Positions 16,477 through 28,547 of a DNA stretch of 64,000 nucleotides are shown here, one piece after another (within the stretch, counting starts at the first letter, position 1; each line of letters begins with the position of its first letter). The translations under genes and the position numbers were made by a program. The notes under the pieces are model-generated. The model saw nothing but the letters and a program-made list of their open reading frames with translations, was not told the DNA's origin and searched no databases. Source of the DNA: Progne subis subis (taxonomy: Eukaryota; Chordata; Aves; Passeriformes; Hirundinidae); assembly GCA_022316685.1 (NCBI GenBank), contig JAKJHU010000046.1:2534001-2598000 (forward strand). Reading direction: 5' to 3'.

Positions 16477-18386
16477 GTCATTTAACCTTTAGATCTCAGT
16501 TTTCCATTTCTGCAAAATATGACTGATGATACTGTAGAGGATAGGTTTATATGTAGGATATGCACAGACAGTTTACTGAGGGAAGGCAGGAAAGACCTTA
16601 CACTTCGAGGAAACAGCTTTGAGAGGAAGCTGGAGAGGGCATTTCCTGACCCAGAGACTGTGTACTTTGGAAAGGGAGGAAGTCTTCAACTAGCTTAAGG
16701 AGAAGGAGAACAGAATTGTGTCCATACTGTTTCCAAGTAATAAATAATTCTTCAGCTGAGGTGAGTTCATGCTGCTGAGATCTCGGGTGCAGAGAAATGA
16801 AATTGATTTCATCTTGAATCAAACATTGCAAGGGTTGCTCTTTGCTAAATTCTGTCCTAACCACTCTGTCTAGATTTGAAATACCACAAGCACTGATATA
16901 TGAATTCACCTTCTATATTCTGATTGCCAATTTTCCTTTCTGCATGAGAAGGCATGATACAGCATTGGCTGAGTGAACTGCATCAGGCTGTTTGGACTGG
17001 CCTGCACAAACAAAGAGTTGATTCCAACTGCCCAGTGCTCCAGCTGAATCACAGGTCTTCACAGCACTGCTCAACTTGAGTTATTGTGGCAGAGAGGGGA
17101 GTACATAAACACACTTTAATTAGACTGTTCAGGTTGGATTTCCAGGCCCATTTTAGAAAGTCAAATTTCTATTTGCAGTTACAGCTTTGCAGCTTTTACA
17201 GTGTAATTTGACATGAGAAGTTCAGAATTTCTATGGTTGTTTTTAGATTTTCTGTGGATTTTCTGTTCTAGTTCTCTCAAACATTTGGTATTTGCCATTT
17301 GCTGTTCTGCATGACATCCCTTTGCATATCTTTTTTTGCATTGGAATAAAAAACAAGCTGATCCATCACCGAATTATCATCCCAGTCATTTGTTTCTGTA
17401 GCTACCAGCAAGGCTGCCTTCTGCCAATGGCACATTTATGGGAGATATCCCTCACCATGCCCTGTCACCTTCCCATATCTAGCTCTGCCTAGAAATCTTT
17501 CTGTTTTGTTTTCCTAAGACTAGTAGTATATGACCTTTCAGCAGTGTTTAAATTGACTTTCTTGAAAAGAAAAACATCTCTCTCTCTCTGGTACTGATTG
17601 TTGTTTCCCAGTTTGAAATCAACTAGCAGAACCCCGGAGGGTTTCTCAAACAGCTAACCATTAAGGACAGTCAGGAACAAAGATCAATTGAAAACGCATT
17701 TAGAATTAAGCTTCCTGGCCTTTTAATTTCTTCAAGTCAGCGTTGGGAGTTATTACTGTGATCAGTCTGGCCTTTTGTTGTCCTATGTCTTATTCATATA
17801 AACGATTAACTTCAGGAATGCCCAACTGCTTTCTGGTTGGGTTGTGTTATGGTTTTCATATCTTCAAATATTCCCAAAGTTATTAAAGGATTATGGGTTT
17901 AAGTGCAGAAGGCATTAAATAGAATCTTGTTATTGGAAACAGAACTATATGAGTCTAGAGGGAGTTTGAAAGAAACTCACTTTGCAAGCAGAATTTGGGT
18001 CATGGCACCTTAAAGCTTCAGTAGCTTTCTGGGATCTGGATTTCTGGCAGACTGAAATATTATTTCTGTTCAGATAGAGCTATACAGACACAAAAGGATA
18101 TATAACTCCAAAGGGTTTACAGTTCAGATAGAAATCAGGAATAGTCAGTGGTTTGGCTCAGGTTACTTATGCCTTAGGGGACAGAAGGGGAATCCTACAT
18201 GTAGTTTGTAGCAAGCTCTGGGCTTTAAAAATCTCAAGCACCTGCAGCTCTGTTCATAGCTGTCCTGAGCCTTGAAATCTTTCTCTTGTGTAAGGTGCCG
18301 TGCTACTCTCTTGCCATCAGAAGTATGATGACAAGCACATGATTTTGTTGTAAATCTTGCAATAATTCCTGGGTTTGGCTTAAGGA

Positions 18387-18389
18387 ATA

Positions 18390-18423
<34 letters not shown>

Positions 18424-18441
18424 TTTTTGGGGGGGGGGGGG
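18387..18441. repeat. Compound simple repeat (AT)n-T23-G13
   Basis: A dinucleotide AT run (about 18387-18405) passes without a break into 23 T (18406-18428) and then 13 G (18429-18441). Lengths are likely polymorphic or assembly-sensitive. Confidence 0.95.
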
Positions 18442-21400
18442 CGTGGAGCGTGTTGCTTTTCTTTTTTGGCTTCAAGACAAGCTACTGTGGTCTACTTTCA
18501 CAGTTTAGGGGACTGTTAGGATATTTGAGCGTTTAAAGCTGATAGCAGTATAGCATCACTGCCACACACCCCCATGAGAGATCTCAGGCTCTGAGTCACT
18601 ATACTGAATTTTTTTAAGGGAATAGCATTAGTGATAGTTTCAATATACAACAGGGTATTCATTATGAGTAATGGTAGCCTAGAGCCAACTAATTATATTT
18701 GCAGGGTGGTTTCCCTAAAAAGCAGATGTTGGACAGATGATAGTCAGATGATCAGTCATGCCACCATCTACAGTAAATCTTTGGGCTGTGGGGAAAAAGG
18801 TAATGTGTGGAACATACTTCTCATTTCTGTGGGAGCCTGGTACTTTTTTATGGGTATATAAAAGCTCACAGAAATGTATGAGCCGTTGGTTAAGAACTGT
18901 AGAGCTGCTGATGTTTGGCTACAGCATGTTGGCAAAACTTCACCTTGAAGTGCTTGTTACCCTTGTGTGACTGTGAATGCTCTAACAGAACTCTCCAATG
19001 GTGATGAGACTGTGTCAGCTGGAGTTTTGCAGAAACCTTATTTTAGGCTGGAACACTTGATCGTTTATTTTTTATTAATTTTCCTTGAAAACTTTTATAT
19101 ACTTTTTCTTTCAATCTGCTTTCTCATGGCAGCTCCCTATACTGTTGTGTCGCATGTCAATGTAATGAGAAGAGTATTTCGATACTCTGTTGCAAGTGAG
19201 GTACTGAAGCAGATACAACGGTCTGCATAGTGACTTGGAGCACAGTCCAGTATTTAACGTGGCTTATGTTAGCTAGTGTTCAGTCTTCATCATGTTTGTT
19301 CAGCATGGGAACTAGAATTGTGTTTCCTGCGTAATAGCAAGCCTTTCCTAAGACATAATTCGACTGTGGATTCAGAACAGTACTGATTTTAGTGTATCTT
19401 AGTTGTTGCTAAACACATTTGTGTGGTCAGCTAAAGTAAAATTTACATGCTATGCAAAAAGAACATGGTGCTTAATTGTTTTAAACAATGTCCAGTTTGT
19501 GACACCACAAGTTGTGGGTTTAAGGGTAGAACTGTAAAGGCTCAAAGTCTGCTCCATTAAAATGAAATCTTTGGTTTCCATTGCCTTTCTAATCAAATAA
19601 AAACCAGAGCTTCCAGGAATTGTAATAATGTATCAAGTTGACTTTAGCTCTTTTGCAGCCCATCAAAAGAAATTGTCCTTGACAAAAACAATATTTTAAA
19701 TATCTGCTCACAAGCACCGGAGCCAAAAGGTTTTTATTTCATTTGGCAAAATATCTTCCCAAGAACAAGACTGTGACCTGAAGTAGAGCCAAAATAAGCT
19801 CTCACAGATGCTTAGCCTAGAAAGCACTAGACTGAATGGCTAAAATTGTTAAAAATTGTATATAGGAAAAGGGAAGGGCAGCTACTTAGTTCTGCTTCTG
19901 ACTTGCTGTGTGGACAAGCTGCACTCCTTCTGTTCTAATGCTCTGCCAACTAGAGGACCCATCTCCTCTGTCTGCCACCTCACTTCAGCTTCTGGGCCTT
20001 AATCCATTTCTGGCTGTGAGAGCTGCTGTAGTCAACAACAGAGCTTCTTCTGTTCATAACAGCAGAGGAGTCTAATTTTGTCCTTTCCCAATAGACTCTG
20101 TTTAGCTTGAATAGTGAAAACTCTTTCAGAGGCTTTGCTCTGGCCTTCCACTCACCCTTTACCCACCATATCTAATACTTGAGCTCAAAAAAATGTTTCA
20201 GATGCTCGTAGGGTTCGATAATTACAAAATCTATGCTCCTGTGATGAGTGAAGTTGATCTAATTGGCCACACATTTCTCCTTGCCTTTCCACTTGCTGGT
20301 TCTGGGCTTTATCTGTCCTCGTATAGTGCTATCTTTGCTCTGAGATCTGGTGAGGAAGTTAGTAACTTTCTTGGTGTCAGTTCTGTTAGTGCAAAGAAGG
20401 GATGTGGCACTCTGAGAGAAGGACAGCACAGGACTGTGCTGGCCAGCAGTTTGGATTGTTCAGGCTGTGTTAAAAGTACAGCCTGATGATGCTGTGAAAC
20501 TGCAGCTTAAACACTTGGTCATTCTTCACATCTTGACAGTGAGAGGAGGTGAGGACAAAGAAATGAAACAGCTTTCCTGGATCACAGAGATGCCTGATCC
20601 ATTACTAGAACTGAGATGATGGGTTCTTCAGTCAGACTGTAATCACAGAAAACACCAGGATATAAGGAGCTATTTGCTGCTTTTCTGGAGACAGTCAATC
20701 AGTCTGGATAACTTTGTTCAAGGCCAGAAGTACCAAGTGTCAGTGCTCAAGAGAAAAGCTAAATAAATACTGGTTGTGCTGCAGGAGAGGTTGGGACAGA
20801 TTCTTATCTCATTGACTGTGGTACATGCCTGGGTAGGCCTTCTATCCAGTGTCATTGATACCAGGGTGTCTTGTCAAATTAAAACTTTCTAGAGCTTGAG
20901 GCAGAAAGAAGAGCAAGTGGCAAGTGACTGTTCATACATCTCTAAATTCAAAGAAGCACGTGTTTGTGTATGTGACTTTATTTACTTGGACTGGCTTTGA
21001 CGCTGGGTTTCTTCCCTCAGCAAAGTTCAGAAGAGCTCTGCCTTTACTGCTCCCGCAAAGCCTGTGCCCATGGAAATAACACAATATGATTGATTTCCTT
21101 TGCATAAAATCCAGCATGGCTGAATCCAAGGAACAGGTAATCTCCTTCCATAACTGTTGCCATCTGAAATCCAAGATCCCAGTGGAGAATAGTGGTGAAG
21201 AAAGATTGTTGAAAAAGAAGAGTAATTTGCACTTAAAAGTATTCAGCATATGCTTTCTCAGAAGCATGCTGTGATGTGATATATATTAAACTAAGTTAAA
21301 ATTAATGGCCACAGAGCACTCTGAATGAACAGGAGATGTCCTTTGAAAGGTAGGTGTTCACCACTTTTTCAATATCTTCTCTTGGGGACTCCAAAATCAC

Positions 21401-23900
21401 TGACTTGGGCTTGTTACAATCCTAGTAAGTTATTATCCTGATGATACTCTAATGAGGTGGTATGAGCATGGTGATAGCAGACAAAGCTCTTGGGAGTTTA
21501 GGATAAGGGGAAGCCATTAAAAATCTCAGCTTGATTAAGAGCATCTGATTCTCTCTCTGATATTGTACTAAATATGCATCAGCACTGTGCTACCAAGAAT
21601 GTATCCTGGGAAAGAGCACTGCCACAAAAATCTATTTCCCAGTATTTCCTAGGATTCAGTTTGGCTGCATCTTGAACAAGATCACCGCCTCGCCAACTGC
21701 TTCATTTGTGTGGCTTGGCTAGAGCTGGTCTTGGGAGACATTTGAGCTTTAATTTGCTCACTGTTCCAGACCTTGTGAGGTCTGGTAGAAGAGGAGGCTT
21801 TCCTTCATCCTATATTTAAAGAAGCCTCAGTGAGTTGCTCTAAAAAAATTGGGCTATTGGCTTCAGCTTCAAGTTAATGAAACCATAGCAACATGCTGTG
21901 GGATGGAGCAGCTGATGGACTATATAGTTCAATCTCTGCAAAAGTGAGAGCAGGCCTCCAGTACCTGATTTTAAACAACCCCTACAAATTTGGTTAAGAC
22001 TCTGCATTTAACAGTGAGGGATCTGGAACATAAACAAGATATTGAGATTTCATCTAACTGAATCTAGGTCTATTTGCTTTAATGTAACTGTAAGGAACTC
22101 TGTCCTCACAGAGGGAGTAAGCATAACTGATACCACTTGTCTGCCTATAACATAGACAAAATCACAACAAGCAAGACATGCTGATTATTTGCTAACATAT
22201 GCCAGGAGACGTTAGGTGGTTCAAGGAGCAGCAGGAATGTTACTCTCTAATGAGGCAATTTCTTTTCCAGTCTGGTTTGACCTCAGATTGTATTTTTCAT
22301 TCCCTTATCAGAATTGGTGATCTGTAAGTCCAGGACACCATCTTTTAAATAATGGCTGTATCATTTATCACAGTTTTTCTCTCCATTCCTGGCACTGTGA
22401 AACACTACAATTCAACAAAACCTAAGTTGCTGAGGTCAACCTCCTTTATGTACTTGTAGGGTGTTTAAGTGCTACCCTTAAGAAGCTATTTGCAATGCCC
22501 CAAACATTTACTGATGCTCTAACAAACCAAATTACAAGCAGTGTTTATTCTTGAGCATTATTAACTTGAAGTATTTCTGGCTCATAGGAAATCTTAGCTC
22601 AAGTCTATCCCGATTCAGAATAAAACCAGTGTTCACAGTTATCCACAAATCATAAATTTTTATGTAACTCCTTGGAAATGGCAATTGCTACGTGAAACCA
22701 TGTGTTTGCTTATTACACAATGAAGGGTTGAGCAAGCCAGAACTGCTGATTAGAACTGGGAAGCTTTGAGATTCGCAGCCCAGAGCTTCTGCTTTGTGAG
22801 GAGGAGCACTGGAAGCCCAAGAGTGTGTGCTCGGTGCTTTCCTCAAGTTCTCTAGGTTCTAGGTTACCTTGGAAAAGAAGAATAAGGGCCTTTACTGCTG
22901 GTAATCTTGGTTAGTGCACTAAATTACTGGATTAGTCAGACAAGAAATTAGAGTGGATAGGACTCGAACTAATTTGATTTCTTTTTAATTTTTTCACCAG
23001 ATCCACCAGTGAGGTCCTACCTGCTTTTAGTCTTCTAGCAACTGGTGAAACAGAAGAATTGTGTGTATATAGAACTGTAACAAGATGTGTTTTTGTGTGA
23101 AGATGTACTTGGGTTTCTCAGTCCTGAGACCAGGTTGAAATTTAGCACAGAGAAGTGCACTGGCAGCTAGAGGAGAATTAAATACAGCAATGCACCTTAC
23201 TTGGGATGCACGCTTGCACTGGAAATCTGTGATCCTGTTCTACTCTCAGTTTTCGGTGTGTGGGTCAGGAGTGAGGAGGGTGAGAACATTGATGCATAAA
23301 CAAATACTAAGACTTGCAGCTCATAGAAAGGTAGGGTGTGCTTAAAATGTCTAGTATGACACAAATTTTTAAACCACTTTGTTTTTCCATTAAAGAGAAG
23401 CTAATAATGTGCTTATAAGCATTTTTTCTATCTTCATGCAGTTTATGTCTGTAGAGTGGGAGATACATGCATAAGGTTACATACTGTGTTGTGAATAGGC
23501 CAATGTGTTTTAGGGTAGTGAACTGCCAGATGTTCTTGGTCCAGTTGAGTTTCAGCTGCTTTGGTTGATCTAAGACTTGCATGTTGTATAAAAACTGGTT
23601 GTGATTCAGTCTTTTAAACCTTACTTCTGAAGTATTGTGTTCCATTATAAGGATTTTTGAAGGCCTGGGTTCATTCAACTGAATCTTCTAAAGCATTGGT
23701 GTCAGGCTGTTCAACGTGTTCCTTGAGCATTAATTTAGTCAAAAATGTACATATGTTCTTTATGTAAAATGCAAGAGTGTTTCCCTGAAAAGCTATTGTA
23801 ACTCCACCTGGCTATGTGAATCATCAGTATTAGTCAGCTGATGGCATTACATGGAATAAAAAAAGTTGTTTCTTACTTAGAAGGAACTTGCCTTTAAAGT

Positions 23901-23975
23901 GGTTTTTTTGTGGGTTTGTTTGTTTGTGGGGTTTTTTTGGTTTTTTTGTTGTTGTTTTCTTTGTTTGGTTTTTTA
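23901..23975. repeat. T/G-rich low-complexity tract
   Basis: Runs of T broken by single or paired G (GTTTTTTT, TTTGTTTG, GTTGTTGTT). Low-complexity sequence with no recognisable source element. Confidence 0.85.
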
Positions 23976-24062
23976 ATAGCATTTTTTGTGTTGCATTTTA
24001 AAAGATTGTTGTGTTTTACTGATATTTCCTGCTTTCAGTCTTGCTGATGAGCTACAGTGTAA

Positions 24063-24088
24063 TTTCTGTCCTATAGGGAGGACAGAAA
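24063..24088. repeat. Perfect inverted repeat, 9-10-bp arms
   Basis: TTTCTGTCC, then an 8-nt spacer, then GGACAGAAA; the first spacer pair can extend the stem to 10 bp. Function unknown. Confidence 0.65.
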
Positions 24089-27000
24089 GGAATTCATCTT
24101 CCTTTATGTTGTAAGTAAATGAACTCATGTGGTGAGACTTTTAAGTCCCTGTTATTTGTAATAGGAAAATAATGAGGATTGTATATCAGCTCTCTAGATG
24201 CCTATGCATATGACTGAATGAGTTGAATGTTGATGACTTTGTATTATAGTCATTTTGAGAACTGTGTTTGGGCAAGTGACTTTCTTATTTGGGGTTCCTG
24301 AAATCTGGCAACTGTATGCAAAGCAAGCGAGTGAAAATGAACTGCCACCTTTGGTTGGTTTTAGTTTACAGGCCAGCCAATAATCCATATTTGCAATTCC
24401 TTCTCAACTATTGTAAGGGATGGGAAGTTAACTCTGCACCATAAAAGTGTCTTCCCAAATAAAGAAAAAACCCTGACCTAAAGTACCAAAACTAATTGTA
24501 AATAACACATTTCCCTGTTTGTCATCTGTGAGCTTTTCAAACTGAGGGGTGCAGCTTGAGGTCCAGCTCCACAAACATCTGAAGAACTGATAGATCACCC
24601 TCAATCCAAACATCTCTGGGTAGTTCTTTCCTCAGAGGAAGGGAACCAATTCTAGAAACACACTCCCTAGCCTGTTACACAGCTCAAGCATGCAGGCACT
24701 CAGATAGGTGATCTTGATATTTTCAACTCCTTAAAGAGACCGACCTTTTTGCCTCTACTTTCGGGAACTCTGGCTGCCTTCTCTGTGTGGCAGGGAGGGC
24801 AATGGGAGCGGCTTCTAATCTCTCCACAAAGCAATGTGGAACACCATAGTTTGTGGCATTGTTGAGGCCCCACAAGAAGAGACTTCTCGCAGCAGACAGT
24901 GGCAGGGCAGAGCTGACAGATGTAATGATGAGCCAGAGGCATTGCAATGTTTGATGCACAGCTTAGGAAGAACCTTGTAAGTTGTACTTTATGTGTGTGA
25001 GGCTGTGTTGTTTATCCACATCTTATGGGGCTTGTTTTTACCCATAGAAAGCACTGTTAGCAATATTTAGACAGATCTTCAAGGCATTGTCACATGTTTG
25101 AGGCCACCAGTCAGCCTCAGCTTTGTTGAGATGGTAAGTGATACTAAGAAAAATCAACACATAAGGGCTTTTACAGCAGAGGACACAGCTGTACAATAGC
25201 AACATAGGATATTGGTGTCTGTTGACTTCATATGTACAAAGCCATTGATTTGAAGAGGCATATTGTATTTTTGATTCCTAGAACACCATTTCTTTTCTTA
25301 GTATGGAGAAGAGAAAAAATGGTTTCCTGGGGGCTGGGAATTTGAGTGTGTCCAGTACAATGGATAACTGAGGTAACTGTGGTGGTAGTAGTGTAAAGAC
25401 ATCAGAATTCTGGGAATTTGGCTGTGAAATTTCTGAATATATCTGGTGAGAAAGCTTTCTTCTTGGTTTCAGTGGAGACCCAGGTGCTGAGGAAAAAGGA
25501 AGAGACTAAGAAAAGGCATGGAAGAACTTGTAAGCAAGATTGCTTGTGTTAGATTCTGGATGAACAGCAAGATCCAGTTTTCACTGCTGCTGGAAACTTT
25601 TAAACAGTAAGAAGATAAATCTGTGGAGAAGGAAACATACAAAGCTACAAGATGGAGGTATATGAGAATCCTTGGCATAGCTTAGAAACACAAACTTGGT
25701 CTTAGTGTATCTATTTGGTAATCCTCTTTAGAATTCTTGCCGCTCCTCAGAAAATTCTGCAGACTTGTAAACCAGTCATTTATTTCCCTCAGTCCTAATC
25801 TTATATTTGCAAGAAAAGCATTTGAAAGCTTGAACTTAGGCTGAATCACCTTTCCATTCCTTCAAATGGTCACAGAAGCTGGTTCTGATGCTCACTACAA
25901 GTTAACCATGATACCTGAACTGCTGGATTTGTCCGAATTTGTTCTGTTAATGAGTGCTGTTAGACTAGAGAAAGGAAAGGTCCAGCAAAATAGTATGAAC
26001 AGTTGTGTTGGTTTAAATATGTAGGTCCGACCACCAATTTCTTGTAATTGTATTGTAACTGTGTGTTCGTTTTCTGTCTGTAAAATGTGACAAATGCTTT
26101 CTTCTTCCCACCATATACAAAATTATATGCTCTTTAGGATGGTGACTTTTCCATTCATAACATTCAGATGAACCTTTGTGTCCTTAAGCACCCAATGCTG
26201 TTACTAAGAAAATATTTGTAAGTCTTTGGCAACTGGCTCATTATCCAAGCCAAACAGAATTGTCAGGGCACTCACAGGGACCATATATTAAATGAAGTCT
26301 TGGAGTAAAACAAAGCTGTTTCATGGTATTCTTCACATCACCTGTTTATCTTGATATCATGATGTTTCAGCTGGGTTTTTTGGTTGTTTTTCTTTTTTGC
26401 AGCCAATCTGATTTTGAAGGTTGGGAAGACAGATGTTCTCTCTATTGTGTGCTTCCTCATGGAGTATTCTGTTGCATTAACAAGTTAAAAAAAGAAAAAT
26501 AGGAAAAATGAAAAGCCTATCTGGCCTAGCTCAAATGTAATATTCTGGAAATACAATTTTCACTGGCAGAGTTACCAGCCTTCCAAAAGATAACTATTAC
26601 ATGGAATATACAGTTCTGTTTTGACATTGTATATGTCTAACATTATATGTTTATCTAAAAGATAATTGATTAAATTAAAGTAGCTCAAAACCAGCTGCAG
26701 CTGAAAAAACACAGCATTTATACAGTATAACCCTTGGGAAGCTTTGATGTGTGTCTTTTGGATCAAATTGCTTTTCAGAGTTGGAGATGACTTTTGAATT
26801 TTGGATCCTCTTTCATGAGATTAACGTGATCAAAAGGGCAAATTTGGCATCTAGATTCCCTGTGTCTGCTGGTTCAGAATATATTGGTAGGAGTTTTAAG
26901 AATCAATTCAGTATAATTTTTGGAAAATAACAATATATGTTGATGGAATGTTATGCAGTGAGTGATTCTGCAGTAGACTCCTGTGTGTCCCCAGAGATGA

Positions 27001-27812
27001 GTTTCCATGCAATTTTCTGTGTGCTAAGGCAACTGCCAGGAGAAGGAATTGGCTAAGTGTTCTCTGTCATGATACCTGTCTGAAGAAGGTTGTAGACAGT
27101 TGTGGTGAGATGTGGAATATCTCCAGTATAAATACCAGTAGACACTACAAAGCTGGTTGGGCACACTGCCAGGAACAGCACAGTTAGGTATGTACCACTG
27201 GGCACAAAGTTCTTCAGAAAATCAAAGTAACAGGCACAGAATGAAAAGTTACTAAATAAGTGCTCTGGAGAACACACAAGGGAACAACTTAGAATCTAGC
27301 CCTTCACTTCATTCCTAATTTAATCTTCCCTTAGGGTGAGTACCAGTAAAGATTCGTTTAAGTCGTGAGTCCTAAATTTGTCAAAACTACTTGAATATTT
27401 GTTCAGTAAATACAGGTCACCTGGAAGACAGAGAAGATGGTTTGTGATGGGCAGGTGAGAGATCATGCTATGCAATCTTGTCATGCAGTTCATGGTATTT
27501 GAGGCTGACCTTTCTCTTTTGGCAGTGCAGAATATTTTCCAAAACAGACACAACCCAGTACATTCCGACTCGAGAGCTCTCAGAGCTGTGAATCCATTCT
27601 TAGCAAGGGTTAGGATTTAAAGCATCCATCCTTAAATTATCTTGAGGTGCAACTCCTTATTCTTCCCACACAGAGTGGTATTATACTCTTGTAGTGAATT
27701 AAAATCATCTGGGCAGAATGCTATTTTATATATTTAAATTTTATGAGTTTTGAAGTATATTGCTAATTGAATAGATTTTCTTTTTCTTTCCTCCCCAGTT
27801 ACCATCACATTT

Positions 27813-27824
27813 CCCCCCCCCCCC
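27813..27824. repeat. C12 homopolymer
   Basis: Twelve consecutive C bases in AT-rich context. Confidence 0.95.
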
Positions 27825-28125
27825 AGACATTCGTGTTTTATTTTGACCATTATTTGCCTAAAACCTCTCTAGATATGATTCTGGAAACACTAAATATAAC
27901 TGATTACGCTACTAAACTCTATAACAAATCTTTCGCCATCTCAGTTAGGGCTAAAACATGCAATGCAGTGTCCATAGCAAACATCTTGCATGCTTGAGAA
28001 CTACAGAATGGCGTTTTGGTACCCTGGCTTACAGCAGGACCAGAGTTAGCTTTGTTGGAATAACTGACAGCCAGTGGGGCTGGAGATCCACACGGTGGCA
28101 ATCTCTCAGTTTCTGAAGATTATAC

Positions 28126-28547
28126 TAAGCTGGGGAAGGGTCTGGAGTACTCATCTTGCAAGGAGCAGCTGAGGGAGCTGGGGTTGTTTAGCCTGGAGAA
28201 AAGGAGGTTCAAGGAGACATTGCTCTCTACAGCTGCCTGAAAGGAAGCTGTAGTGAGGTGGGAGTCAGTCTCTTCTCCCAGGCAGCAAGTGACAGGACAA
28301 GAGAAAATGGCCTCAAGTTGCACCAGGGAAGGTTTAGATTGGATATTAGGAAAAATTTCTTCACTTACAAGGTAGTCAAGCATTGAAACGTGCTGCGCTG
28401 GAAAAGGTGAAATCACCCAGAAGTGTTCAATAAGGCATGTGGCACTTGGCGATATGGTTTAATATTGAGCATGTTGGTACTGGGTTAATGGTTGGACTAC
28501 ATCATCCTAGAAATGTTTTCTGACCTTTGAACCTATGATCCTATAAG
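28126..28547 (+). mobile_element. CR1 LINE fragment (3' end, about 420 bp)
   Basis: The longest CR1 piece here. Landmarks in order: AGCTGGGGAAGGGTCTGGAG, AGGAGCAGCTGAGGGAGCTG, GTTTAGCCTGGAGAAAAGGA, ATTGCTCTCTACAGCTGCCT, TAGTGAGGTGGGAGTCAGTC, ATGGCCTCAAGTTGCACCAG, GGTTTAGATTGGATATTAGG, then a diverged tail ending CCTATGATCCTATAAG. It is the 3' UTR-side part of a 5'-truncated element, so no reverse transcriptase remains. Confidence 0.95.

Larger units (their letters stand above)
14667..28125. other. Non-coding DNA, minisatellite to third CR1
   Basis: About 13.5 kb of AT-rich sequence. Open frames are short, unrelated to any family I know and lack convincing splice context. Contents noted: an AT/T/G compound repeat at 18387-18441, inverted repeats at 16449-16476 and 24063-24088, an RFX-like motif at 21879-21892, a T/G-rich tract at 23901-23975 and a C12 run at 27813-27824. 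Stretches near 17700-17830 and 19560-19760 look unbroken by repeats and could be conserved non-coding elements, which cannot be decided from one sequence. Confidence 0.5.

Noticed and set aside
22960..22975. GGACTCGAACTA, resembling a reversed tRNA T-loop
   Set aside because: No acceptor, D or anticodon stem can be built around it.
24700..24942. Minus-strand frame with many cysteines resembling a zinc-binding pattern
   Set aside because: Cysteine spacing matches no zinc-finger or ribbon family I know, and a second frame is equally open. Probably chance.
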